A DNA stretch of 28,799 bases from assembly GCA_050692555.1 (NCBI GenBank), contig JBOGVS010000037.1:1-28799 (forward strand), read 5' to 3'. The position numbers and the translations under genes are program-made. The first letter of the stretch is position 1; each line of letters begins with the position of its first letter. Source of the DNA: DAITPV01 sp050692555 (GTDB taxonomy: Bacteria; Actinomycetota; UBA4738; CALAEC01). The notes beneath the pieces were generated by a model. That model saw nothing but the letters and a program-made list of their open reading frames with translations. It was not told the DNA's origin and did no database searches. This document shows positions 7,608 through 14,953 of the stretch, one piece after another.

Positions 7608-8420
7608 TCAGAAGGGGGCGGGGACGGCGGACGCGGGGAGCCTGCCGTTCTTCCATACCTCCCACGGTGCGTCTCCCCGCTGGGCGACTTCCATGAGCCA
7701 CTGGCGGTCCTTGAAGGTGTCCATGGCCGCCCAGAAGCCCGTGTACTTGTAGGCCATCAGCTGCTTGCCGGCGATGAGGCGGTGGAACGGCTCTGCCACC
7801 AGGTCCTCGCCGGGCTCGATGTAGTCGAAGATCTCCCTCCGGAACGCGAAGAACCCTCCATTGATCCACACGTCGGAGTCCCGGAGCGGATCGATGCCGG
7901 ACACGGTGCCCCTGTCGTCCGCGGAGACCACGTGGAAGGTCTGCGTCGACTTCACGCACAGGAAGGAGGCGACCTTGTCGGCGGCGTCGAACGCCTCGAG
8001 GTATCCCGGAAGCGGGAGGTCGGTCAGCCCATCGCTGTAGTTCGCCAGGAACATGTCCTCGCCCTCGAGGTAAGGCTCCACGGCCTTCAGCCGCTCGCCG
8101 ATGGACGCCGTGGCTCCGGTCTCCGCGAACGTGACGCGCCAGTCCCGGATGGCCGGGTCGGGGGCGGGGACGTCCGACTGCGGGCCGCCGATCAGCGCCT
8201 CGTCGACGAGGACCCCGTTCCCGCCCTTGAAGTATCGCCGGATGTAGTCGCCCCCGTACCCCAGGCACAGGACGAAGTCGGTGTGGCCGAAGTGGGCGTA
8301 GTACTTCATCACGTGCCACAGGACGGGGTAGGAACCGATGGTGACCATGGGTTTGGGGGTGGGACCGGAGTAGTCGCGCAGCCGGGCTCCCATGCCTCCG
8401 CAGAACAGGACGACCTTCAC
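7608..8420 (-). CDS. rfbF: Sugar-1-phosphate cytidylyltransferase (glucose-1-phosphate type)
   Basis: The 270-residue protein begins with the nucleotidyltransferase signature LFCGGMGARLRDYSGPTPKP, with the activating Lys23, and has NYSDGLTD and INGGFFAF, which are characteristic of glucose-1-phosphate cytidylyltransferase (RfbF/DdhA). The family makes CDP-glucose from CTP and glucose-1-phosphate, the first step of CDP-3,6-dideoxyhexose and related pathways. The length is about usual. It is the first gene of the operon. The CDP-glucose 4,6-dehydratase that normally follows is missing from the window, so either the product or the downstream route may differ from the classical one. The symbol reflects family only. 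Confidence 0.85.
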   Translation of the reverse strand: MKVVLFCGGMGARLRDYSGPTPKPMVTIGSYPVLWHVMKYYAHFGHTDFVLCLGYGGDYIRRYFKGGNGVLVDEALIGGPQSDVPAPDPAIRDWRVTFAETGATASIGERLKAVEPYLEGEDMFLANYSDGLTDLPLPGYLEAFDAADKVASFLCVKSTQTFHVVSADDRGTVSGIDPLRDSDVWINGGFFAFRREIFDYIEPGEDLVAEPFHRLIAGKQLMAYKYTGFWAAMDTFKDRQWLMEVAQRGDAPWEVWKNGRLPASAVPAPF

Positions 8421-8561
8421 CGTGGGCTCCTTGGCACGCGGGGCTTCATCAAACGCTCCTCGGGGCGATTTCCGAGCCGTAGTCTACGCCGCCCGCCGTA
8501 TCCGCCGGATGCGCAGGGCATCGTAGTTTCTGTACCCCCGATGGCGGAACCTCCGGGGTGG

Positions 8562-8843
8562 TCAGTGCTCCGGCCGGGGGTTCGGGGGAGAGCCGGCGGG
8601 CCGGAGCACCAGGCGGTCGTGGGGCTCCTCCACGTCCAGCAGTCCCTCCAGGCCCCGCTCCACGTAGAGAGTCATGTCCCCGATCCGCTCCTCGCGGTCG
8701 CCGGGCTCGGAAGCCTCGGCCAGGAGGGCCTGGACGGAACCACCCACCCGGGCCAGCCGGATGGTGACGGTCGGGTTGAACCTTCGGGCCGCGGCCTGGG
8801 ACCGCGTCAGGATGTCCCGGGCCCAGTCGGTGACCTCCAGCAT
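8562..8843 (-). CDS. HesB/IscA-like small protein lacking cysteines
   Basis: The 93-residue protein has the outline of an A-type iron-sulfur carrier domain (N-terminal LEVTDWARDIL helix, RIGDMTLYVERGLEGLLD near the middle, terminal DRLVLRP strand). It contains no cysteine, so it cannot ligate a cluster like IscA. It belongs to the degenerate HesB-like group seen in actinobacteria, whose role is unknown. It diverges from the selenoperoxiredoxin gene, with 65 nt between the start codons. The -10-like TACCCT at 8855-8850 lies 6 nt before the ATG, so the mRNA is probably leaderless. The proline-rich C-terminal tail is poorly conserved in appearance. Confidence 0.6.
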   Translation of the reverse strand: MLEVTDWARDILTRSQAAARRFNPTVTIRLARVGGSVQALLAEASEPGDREERIGDMTLYVERGLEGLLDVEEPHDRLVLRPAGSPPNPRPEH

Positions 8844-8849
8844 CCATCC

Positions 8850-8855
8850 AGGGTA
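8850..8855 (-). promoter_or_regulatory. -10 element for a leaderless mRNA (HesB-like gene)
   Basis: On the minus strand TACCCT is followed by 6 nt and the ATG at 8843. No purine-rich ribosome binding site fits between. This is one of six such arrangements in the window. Confidence 0.4.
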
Positions 8856-8894
8856 CCGGGCGTGGCGAGTGAAGCCGAAGGGTCCTCCGTCGCA

Positions 8895-8900
8895 TACACT
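8895..8900 (+). promoter_or_regulatory. -10 element for a leaderless mRNA (selenoperoxiredoxin gene)
   Basis: TACACT ends 8 nt before the ATG at 8909, placing the expected transcription start at or next to the start codon. The intervening CGTTTGCC has no Shine-Dalgarno sequence. No good -35 is visible. Confidence 0.45.
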
Positions 8901-8908
8901 CGTTTGCC

Positions 8909-9379
8909 ATGCTCCAGGAAGGGGTGCGGGCTCCGGAGTTCAGCTTGCCGGACCAGCACGGCAACCCCGTCTCATTGAGGGATTACCAGGGACGGTGGCT
9001 GGTGCTGTGGTGGTTCCCCAAGGCCTTCACCGCCGGCTGAACGCTGGAGGGACAGGGGTTCCGTGACCGAGCCCCCGCGTTCGAAGAGGCCGGCGCCGCG
9101 CTGGTGGGCGTGTCCTTCGACGTGCCCGAGGACAACCGGACGTTCGCCGAGCAGCAGGGGTTCCCGTTCCGGCTGCTGTCCGACGCCGACCGGAAGGTCG
9201 GGGAGCTCTACGAGACCAAGCGGCATCCCGAGGAACCGGCGCCCGAGCACGCCAAGCGAAGGACATACGTGATCGACCCCCAGGGCGTGATCCGCAAGGC
9301 CTACCGGGTCCGGGACATCCCCGCTCACCCCGACGAGGTGCTGGCCGACCTGGGCCCCCTCATGAAAGAAGGAGCATGA
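8909..9379 (+). CDS. Peroxiredoxin with selenocysteine at the peroxidatic site
   Basis: Read through one in-frame TGA (9038-9040), this is a complete 156-residue AhpE/BCP-like peroxiredoxin: GVRAPEFSLPDQHGNPVSL at the N-terminus, then WWFPKAFTAG-U-T, FRDRAPAFEEAGAALVGVS, a DADRKVGELY segment and RRTYVIDPQGVIRKAY. Family members read PKAxTPGCT at the active site, so the TGA (residue 44) replaces exactly the peroxidatic cysteine. The coding frame is continuous on both sides, and the protein contains no cysteine at all. That implies a 1-Sec enzyme reducing peroxides through an external thiol. A SECIS-like hairpin follows at 9055-9075. The ATG at 8909 has a -10 only 8 nt upstream. The stop overlaps the next gene (ATGA). 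The alternative is a nonsense mutation, which is less likely given the exact position. Sec-insertion genes are not in the window. Confidence 0.85.
9055..9075 (+). promoter_or_regulatory. Predicted bacterial SECIS element
   Basis: Starting 15 nt after the TGA, GGGGTTC (9055-9061) pairs with GAGCCCC (9069-9075): six Watson-Crick pairs plus one U-G, around a 7-nt loop CGTGACC (9062-9068). Bacterial SECIS hairpins lie within the coding sequence just downstream of the UGA, with a small apical loop about 16-37 nt away and a G in the first two loop positions. Here G9063 is the second loop base, 23 nt after the UGA. It would be bound by SelB. Confidence 0.7.
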
Positions 9380-10260
9380 GGCTCCGCCTTCTGCTCGGGG
9401 TGGTGGTCGCCGTGAGCCTGGCCCCCGGACCGATGCCTCTTCCGGCGGCTGCGGCCCGGAGGGATGTCGTCCACGTGTTTCCGGGAAAGGGCGCTCTCCA
9501 GCGAGGGCTCGATCGCGCGGGCCCCCGCGACGTCGTCCGGGTTCACAAAGGACGGTATGGAGGGCCCGTGGTGATCGAGGATCCGATCACGGTGAAGGGT
9601 GTCGGTGGCCGGGTAGTGATCGACGGGAAGTGTCAGACCCAGGTGGTGGTCGACGTCCAGAGCGACAACGTGACCCTTCGCGGCCTCACGGTTCAGGGTG
9701 CCCAGTCGGCGCCGGGGGCCTTCTCGACGGAGGTGAACGTGAACTTCGTGGGAGGCTTCCGCGCCAGGGAGATGGTGTTCCGGGACACCTGCGACGCTCT
9801 GTACGGTCTGAACCTCTACCAGACCGGGACTGGGGTGGTGATCAGGGACAGCGTGGGGCACGGGTTCAGCGATACCGCTTTCTACGTGGGCGACATCCAC
9901 CAGGGATCGGTCGTCGTGCGCGACAACCGGTCTTCGAACAACTACCTGGGCTTCATCGTGGAGAACTCGGACCCGGGGACCGTGACGCTCGTGGAGAACA
10001 AGGCCCTGGCCAACCGGACCGGCGATCCACCGAGTGGGATCTTCGTCCACAACAGCGACGGAGCCGTGATCATCGACAATGTCATCCGGGACAGCGGATC
10101 CTACGGGATCCACGTGGACGCCACGTCGGAGGGGAATCAGATCCTCAACAACGTGATCAGTGGCAGCGGATCGCTGGACGCGTTCGACGAGGGCACGGGG
10201 AACTGCTGGAACGGCACGGTCACCGGGAGCAGGCAGCCAGATCCGCTCCCCACCTGCTGA
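9376..10260 (+). CDS. Secreted right-handed beta-helix (NosD/PbH1-like) protein
   Basis: The 294-residue product has a signal peptide (MRLRLLLGVVVAVSLAPG, cleavage near the AAAA at about 24-27). Parallel beta-helix rungs follow, rich in V/I and N (DNVTLRGLTVQGA, RDSVGHGFSDTAFYV, ENKALANRTG, DNVIRDSGSYGIHV, NQILNNVISGSGS). Such folds bind or cleave polysaccharides, but no catalytic motif of a known lyase is recognised. It is extracellular or surface attached. Its ATG overlaps the peroxiredoxin stop (ATGA), so it is translated from the same mRNA, and the DNA glycosylase follows after 3 nt. The two cysteines near the C-terminus (NCWNG and final TC) may form a disulfide. Confidence 0.8.
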   Translation: MRLRLLLGVVVAVSLAPGPMPLPAAAARRDVVHVFPGKGALQRGLDRAGPRDVVRVHKGRYGGPVVIEDPITVKGVGGRVVIDGKCQTQVVVDVQSDNVTLRGLTVQGAQSAPGAFSTEVNVNFVGGFRAREMVFRDTCDALYGLNLYQTGTGVVIRDSVGHGFSDTAFYVGDIHQGSVVVRDNRSSNNYLGFIVENSDPGTVTLVENKALANRTGDPPSGIFVHNSDGAVIIDNVIRDSGSYGIHVDATSEGNQILNNVISGSGSLDAFDEGTGNCWNGTVTGSRQPDPLPTC

Positions 10261-10263
10261 CCG

Positions 10264-11097
10264 ATGCCCGAGCTGCCGGAGATGCGAGCTCTGGCCGAGC
10301 GACTCCACGCCGCGGTGGCCGGGTCCACGCTGTCCGGCTTCGAGTCGCTTCAGTTCTCGGCGCTCAAGACGTACGAGCCGGCACCCGACTCGCTGGTGGG
10401 CCGGACGGTGCAAGGGGTGGCGAGCCGGGGGAAATACGTGATCCTCGAGCTGAGCGGGTCCCGGCTTGTCTTCCACCTGTCCCAGGGAGGCAGGGTGGAC
10501 ATCGAGGATCCCCCCAAGCGCACCCGTCCTCGCGGCGGGGTCCTCCGGCTCCGGTTCGACGGACGTCCGTCCGTTCTGGTCAAGGAGTTCGGGTCGGAGC
10601 GACGGGCGGGCTGGTGGGTGTTGGGACCCGGTGACGACGGCCCGCTGGCGAAGCTGGGTCCGGAGGCGGTCTCGGAGACCTTCGCGGAGTTGGTGCGGAG
10701 TGGTGACGACCGCCGGCGGGTCCACACCATCCTCCGTGACCAGCGCACCGTGGCGGGGATCGGCCGGGGATACTCCGACGACATCCTCCATCACGCCCGG
10801 CTCTCTCCGTACGCCACCCTGGCCTCGCTGGAGGAGGATCAGCGCGAAGCTCTGGTCGAGGCGGTCCGGGACGTGTTGGCCGGGGCCCTTGAGATGGAGC
10901 GCCGCCGGACCGGCGGGCTTCCCACCAAGATCGGCGAGCACTTCGCGGTCCACGGGCGGTGGGGGCAGCCCTGCCCCCGGTGTGGGGAGGACCTCAGGCG
11001 AGTGTCCTACGAGAGCCACGAGGTCACCTATTGCCCGAGATGTCAGACCGGGGGGAAGGTACTGGCCGACCGGCGGCTTTCCCGTCTGCTGCGATGA
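10264..11097 (+). CDS. Formamidopyrimidine-DNA glycosylase family protein (Fpg/Nei)
   Basis: This 277-residue base-excision repair enzyme begins MPELPE, providing the catalytic Pro2 (after Met removal) and Glu3. It has the conserved Lys57 in SRGKYVIL, the helix-two-turn-helix segment GIGRGYSDDILHHARLSPY and a C-terminal zinc finger with CPRC ... YCPRC at about 237-260. Fpg removes oxidised purines such as 8-oxoguanine, and Nei removes oxidised pyrimidines. GIGRGYSDDIL differs from the classical GIGNIYADEIL, and the start reads PELPEM instead of PELPEV, so this is a divergent clade and the exact substrate is uncertain. It is third in an operon with the selenoperoxiredoxin, so both peroxide removal and oxidised-DNA repair would be co-expressed. 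Confidence 0.88.
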   Translation: MPELPEMRALAERLHAAVAGSTLSGFESLQFSALKTYEPAPDSLVGRTVQGVASRGKYVILELSGSRLVFHLSQGGRVDIEDPPKRTRPRGGVLRLRFDGRPSVLVKEFGSERRAGWWVLGPGDDGPLAKLGPEAVSETFAELVRSGDDRRRVHTILRDQRTVAGIGRGYSDDILHHARLSPYATLASLEEDQREALVEAVRDVLAGALEMERRRTGGLPTKIGEHFAVHGRWGQPCPRCGEDLRRVSYESHEVTYCPRCQTGGKVLADRRLSRLLR

Positions 11098-11130
11098 CCG
11101 ATCTGTCGCCGACTCACCAAGGCTCCGGCG

Positions 11131-11152
11131 TGAATTCCCCATGTATGAATTC
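11131..11152 (+). repeat. Direct repeat TGAATTC, 15-bp period
   Basis: TGAATTC occurs at 11131-11137 and 11146-11152 in the 149-nt gap upstream of the membrane-protein gene. The GAATTC cores are also palindromic. The spacing could suit a dimeric regulator on one DNA face, but nothing else supports this. Confidence 0.2.
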
Positions 11153-11246
11153 TGGGCGCGATCCGGTGTGACGATTTTCGTTCTGCCCGCAAGGGTCTCT
11201 TCCCGCACGGACCGAACCCAGCTCTCTCGTGTTAAGAGGTGAAGCG

Positions 11247-12970
11247 TTGCAGGCTGTACTCACGAGGCTGAAGCGCCCCGCAACCTCGGAACGGGCGAAT
11301 TCAGGGCGGCTCCCCTCGGCGGTTCACGGGGTCTCCTTGGCCGTGGGCTATCTCGTTCTCCTCTGGCTCAACCGGGGGCAATGGTTCTCCGGCGACGAGT
11401 GGTATTTCCTCACCGACCGACTATTCGGTCCTGGAACACCCGGTTTGCTCGAACCCAGCAATGAGCACTGGTCCACGATCCCGATCTTGATCTACCGTGG
11501 TCTCTACTCCCTCGTGGGAGCTCGCGCCTATCTGCCGTACGTGGCAGTTGCGTTGATCTTCCATGTGGGGGTGGCGCATCTTCTGTGGCGAGTGATGCGC
11601 CACTCGGATGTCGAACCCTGGATCGCCACCGGAGCCTCCGCGATGTTCCTGGTCTTCGGTGCCGGGGCTGGGAACATCCTCTGGGCTTTCCAGATGGGGT
11701 TCATCGGTCCCCTGCTGCTGGGGCTGGGCCATGTGCTCCTGGTCGACCACGCCGGAACCTTCGATCGTCGGGACGTGGCCGGCTGGGGCTCTCGCTGATC
11801 TCTCTGATGTTCTCGACCATCGCCGTGCCGATGACCGCCGTCGCGGGGATCGCCGCGCTCATCCGACGCGGTTGGAGAGTATCGCTCATGACGGAGGCCC
11901 CGGCGGCCACGGTCTTCCTGGTGTGGGCGGTCGCCGTGGGCAGGGGAGCCCTGGCCGACGACGCCCCTACCGCAGGAACGTTGGTGCGGCTGCCGCTCTA
12001 CGTTGCGATCGGCGTTCGGGAGACCGTCCAGGGCATCGCCACTACGGAGCTGGGAGTGGCGTTGCTTCTCCCTGTCCTCTTCCTGTTGGGAGCCCTCGCC
12101 TGGATGAGACGGCGATCCGTTCCTGCCGCCCCCGTTGCCTGCGCCGTGGGACCGTTCCTGTTGTTCATCCTGACGGGGATCGGGAGAGTGTCCTTCTTTG
12201 GAGTGGGCCAGGCTGGAAGCTCCCGGTACGTGTACGTGGCCGGCGCCCTTCTGCTGCCTCTGGTTGCACTCGGCCTGACCTCGATCGCCAGGGTCGGTAA
12301 CCTCGCCCGGATCGCGGTACTCTTGTTCGTCACGTACGCGGTCGTGACGAACTTCCGCATCCTTCAAGGGGAGGCCGCGGAGGAAGCACGGCGGGAACAG
12401 TTCAACAGGCAGTTGACCATCGCGGCCGCCGAGCCGTCGTTCTTCCAGGGTCCGATCCTGGCGGACACGATCACTGCTCCGCACCTGGGCCCGCCATACG
12501 CTCCCGGTCCGGTCCGGGTACAAGATCTGGTGGCTCTGCGGGCGGCCGGAGCTCTTCCGGAGCTCCGAAGGATCGCGGCTGAGGTTCGCTTGCAAGCCGC
12601 CGCGGACCTCCAGGTCACTTTCTCAGCCGAGCCTCGGCTGGCATCTGAGGACCGATCGGCGGTCCTGGTCGCCGGGACAACCCGCCTGATCGCGGACGGA
12701 TGCGTCTCGATCGGGCCGAACCCAAGCTTGCAACGGCCCACCGCCGTCATCGGCGTGAGCGAGCCGGCCTCGCTGGGGATTCAAGCCGAAGTGGCGGGGG
12801 AGATCGATGTGCTGATCCGTCGGGATGGAACGGTCACCCCGCTGCCTCGCACCTTCAACCTGCCGGAAGGCCGGATGTCGTTCCTGAATCTCGGGGTTGT
12901 GGGATCGGAGGCCATCGTGAGGCTCCCTCCGGCCGGACAGACGACCCTGTGCAACCTTCGCCTGCCGTGA
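11247..12970 (+). pseudogene. Multispanning membrane protein (GT-C-like), frameshifted
   Basis: Two overlapping frames together encode one polytopic protein of about 575 residues. The first runs from the TTG at 11247 (AAGAGGTGA upstream) to a stop at 11798; the second carries the remainder to 12970. The first frame has hydrophobic helices and a loop with FSGDEWYFLTDRL and NEHWSTIP, reminiscent of the acidic first loop of GT-C glycosyltransferases. The second frame continues with at least six helices (LSLISLMFSTIAVPMTAVAG onward), then a soluble C-terminal ~200 residues. The frames join at a G-run (11785-11788). One extra G gives GGC TGG GGG CTC TCG CTG, restoring the frame. It may be a sequencing deletion or a real inactivation. 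The likely role is a lipid-linked sugar transferase or polysaccharide assembly protein, uncertain. Confidence 0.65.
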
Positions 12971-13376
12971 GTTCGAGGCCGTGCCTCTGTTGCTGGACTC
13001 GCAGAAGGCTGGTCCCGGCTGGCGAGGTAGGGTTGTCCCGGGCGACCTTCTACACCGTGAGTGACTGGTCGTTCTTTCCGGCGACGGTCGGGCTGCTCAG
13101 TTCACTCCGCTTGACCGGCCACGGGAATCCCCTGGTCATCCTGGACTGCGGCTTCTCCGTCGACCAGTGCAGGCATCTGGGAGGAGCACGTCACCCTCAT
13201 CTCGTTCAACCGGACCAGGGCCACGAACCCGACCCTATTCAAGCCCATCGCTCCCTCAGCCCAGAGATCGGGGATCGTCGTGGTGGTCGACAGCGACGTG
13301 ATCGTGACGGCACACCTCGGACCGATCGTCGAGGAGGCGGCCGCAGGCCGCTTCGTCATGGTGGCCGATCCCGAGC
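12902..13376 (+). repeat. Copy A of an imperfect ~475-bp direct duplication
   Basis: Homologous to 15455-15928 at an offset of 2553 bp, with many scattered substitutions (roughly 85-90% identity by eye). It spans the last 23 codons of the membrane-protein gene (GSEAIVRLPPAGQTTLCNLRLP), an 86-bp spacer of the same length as in copy B, and the start of the GT8-like gene. Confidence 0.85.
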
Positions 13377-13459
13377 CGCGGACGGATGGGCCCTTGATCG
13401 GGCCGATCCAAGCAGAGCTCGTCTCCGTTAGCCCGACCGCTTCCGCTTCCACATCTTGA
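13033..13459 (+). pseudogene. Truncated, frameshifted GT8-like glycosyltransferase copy
   Basis: From a TTG at 13033 (GAGGTAGGG upstream) the frame reads LSRATFYTVSDWSFFPAT and parallels the intact gene at 15610. It breaks at an extra G in 13179-13181 (CTGGGAGG, against CTGGAGG in the intact copy). In the shifted frame homology resumes (HVTLISFNRTRATNPTLF, VVVVDSDVIVTAHLGPI with the DxD site) until about 13376. It then diverges and stops at 13459. The C-terminal half of the enzyme is missing. It lies immediately downstream of the membrane-protein gene, where an intact transferase was probably once co-transcribed. The TTG start codon seen here is changed to ACG in the intact copy. Confidence 0.8.
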
Positions 13460-13542
13460 GCGATTGCAATCCTGGAGCTCGTCAGCGAGCAACGGATCTG
13501 AAATCAGTGTCAACGCCGTCCCTCGTCCAGTCTGATGCCGGA

Positions 13543-14835
13543 TCACCCGAGGGAAACGAGCGCCATGACGCGCTCTGCTTCGCCATTCAGGGAGTCGAAG
13601 AACGGCGCGGGTACAAGCGGCACACCCAGAGACACGGGGCGTCGTATCCACCGGACGAGTCTCTTGGGTGGACGCAAGAGCAGCAGCCGCAAGATCTTCT
13701 CCCTCCGCAACTCTCCGGGGTTGTAAACGACTGCCCTGGCCGCAGAGATCACCGGTCTCATGCCCGGGTCTCTTCGGCCCGAGTTGAGGGCGAATTCCCC
13801 CCATAGCGTACCCACCAACCGCCTCATCGCGCGACCGTGATGCCCCCCTCCGGCCGTCACGCCCTCCAGTTGCTCCGAGAACGAGCGGACGGCCCTTGAG
13901 GGCGACTCCGACGCCATGGCGGCAGCGCTGAGCTGCCGCGTGACCTGCTTCACCGCCCGGGGCCTTGTAGCCATCACGGGGAAACGCTTCAGGGCGAACA
14001 CCAGCCGCTCCGCCATGCGCTCGAACTCGCCGACCTCGTGGAGGAGCGAAGCGAACCACAGCTCGTGCTGAGCGCGTGCCTCGTCCTTGAGCTCCTCGTG
14101 GCCATCGAGTAAGGCCAAGCTCCTCTCCAGGACTCGCGGGAACTCCGACTCGAGTGACCCCTCCAGGACGTTCGTGGACGCCATCCCGGTGATGGAACGG
14201 ACGTAAATGGCCACAACGCCCGGTACGAACTTGAAAGGAAAATGATACGCGAGGCGCAGCCACATGTCCCCGTCACCGGCCGCTGACTCCAGCTCCTCAT
14301 CGAAATATCCCGCCACATCGAACGCCTCGCGTGGGATGAGCATCGCCTGCTCCGCCAAGAACGTGTTTTGCAGGAGGCAATCCCGAAAGATGTCTCCAGA
14401 GGGTTGGGCTCCCGGTGGAGCGACATCCACGGAATCGCCGGTGAAGTAGACATGTTGACTGTACGCGATGGTCAACTCCTCTACGGACTCAAGCGCCGGA
14501 ACCTGAACCCTGAGCTTGTGCGGCAGCCACATGTCGTCATCGATGAGGAACGCCACGTACTTGCCCGTCGCTTCTTTCAATCCTCTGTTCAGGGCAGCCC
14601 ATAGCCCTCGATTCGACCCCATCTGGATGTGCTTGGTGCCCGGGTATCGGCGAATGACGTCCGCCGTCGGATCGGCGGATGCGTTGTCCGCCACGATCAC
14701 CTCGAGGTCGAAGAGCTCTCCCAGACCTTCCTGTCCCCAGATCGATGCCAGCGCGGTCTGCAAGAGGTGAGCTCGATGGTCATATGTGGGCACGATCGCG
14801 CTAACCAGCGGTCGCTCTGTTGATACCTCAGGCAC
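13543..14835 (-). CDS. GT2-family glycosyltransferase
   Basis: The 430-residue protein starts with a GT-A nucleotide-sugar domain: VSAIVPTYDHRAHL (11-24), LEVIVADNASADPT (44-57), NRGLWAALNRGL and the metal-binding AFLIDDD (Asp 99-101). Acceptor-side segments FLAEQAMLIPREAF and GDGDMWLRLAYHF follow, as in inverting GT2 enzymes of polysaccharide synthesis. The C-terminal ~170 residues are helical and basic, of unknown function, with no clear membrane segment. The GTG at 14835 has GGGGAG about 5 nt upstream. The frame continues open further 5' across the divergent promoter region, which is unlikely to be translated. It lies between the two copies of the duplicated segment, opposite in strand to its neighbours and divergent from the MerR regulator. 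Confidence 0.85.
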   Translation of the reverse strand: MPEVSTERPLVSAIVPTYDHRAHLLQTALASIWGQEGLGELFDLEVIVADNASADPTADVIRRYPGTKHIQMGSNRGLWAALNRGLKEATGKYVAFLIDDDMWLPHKLRVQVPALESVEELTIAYSQHVYFTGDSVDVAPPGAQPSGDIFRDCLLQNTFLAEQAMLIPREAFDVAGYFDEELESAAGDGDMWLRLAYHFPFKFVPGVVAIYVRSITGMASTNVLEGSLESEFPRVLERSLALLDGHEELKDEARAQHELWFASLLHEVGEFERMAERLVFALKRFPVMATRPRAVKQVTRQLSAAAMASESPSRAVRSFSEQLEGVTAGGGHHGRAMRRLVGTLWGEFALNSGRRDPGMRPVISAARAVVYNPGELRREKILRLLLLRPPKRLVRWIRRPVSLGVPLVPAPFFDSLNGEAERVMALVSLG

Positions 14836-14868
14836 GGGATCTCCCCTTGTCGAGACTTCACTTCTACA

Positions 14869-14878
14869 GTTACGTAAC
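14869..14878. promoter_or_regulatory. Perfect 10-bp palindrome, possible operator
   Basis: GTTACGTAAC lies in the 118-nt gap between the divergent GT2 gene (start 14835) and MerR-type gene (start 14954). MerR-family regulators commonly bind dyad sites in divergent promoters and autoregulate. The palindrome is shorter than usual MerR sites, so the assignment is weak. Confidence 0.3.
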
Positions 14879-14953
14879 GGCCATCTTAGCTCAACCCCCC
14901 TCAGGCCCGGTCGCAGGCCTCCACTGGTAAGGTCACCACCGATCGAGGGCCAA

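Noticed and set aside
8562..8564. TGA stop of the HesB-like gene read as a second selenocysteine codon
   Set aside because: Readthrough gives a short Arg-rich tail without resemblance to known HesB-like selenoprotein ends, and no suitable hairpin follows.
9038..9040. Plain nonsense mutation in the peroxiredoxin gene
   Set aside because: The stop is exactly at the catalytic cysteine, is TGA and not TAA/TAG, the downstream frame is undamaged, and a SECIS-like hairpin follows. It remains the null hypothesis if no Sec machinery exists.
9325..11208. 627-codon minus-strand open frame opposite the beta-helix and Fpg genes
   Set aside because: It is a GC-driven antisense shadow rich in Pro, Arg, His and Gly with no domain, while the plus strand encodes recognised families.
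11780..11800. Programmed ribosomal frameshift in the membrane protein
   Set aside because: No X-XXY-YYZ slippery heptamer in the right frame and no obvious stimulatory structure; a one-base homopolymer indel is simpler.
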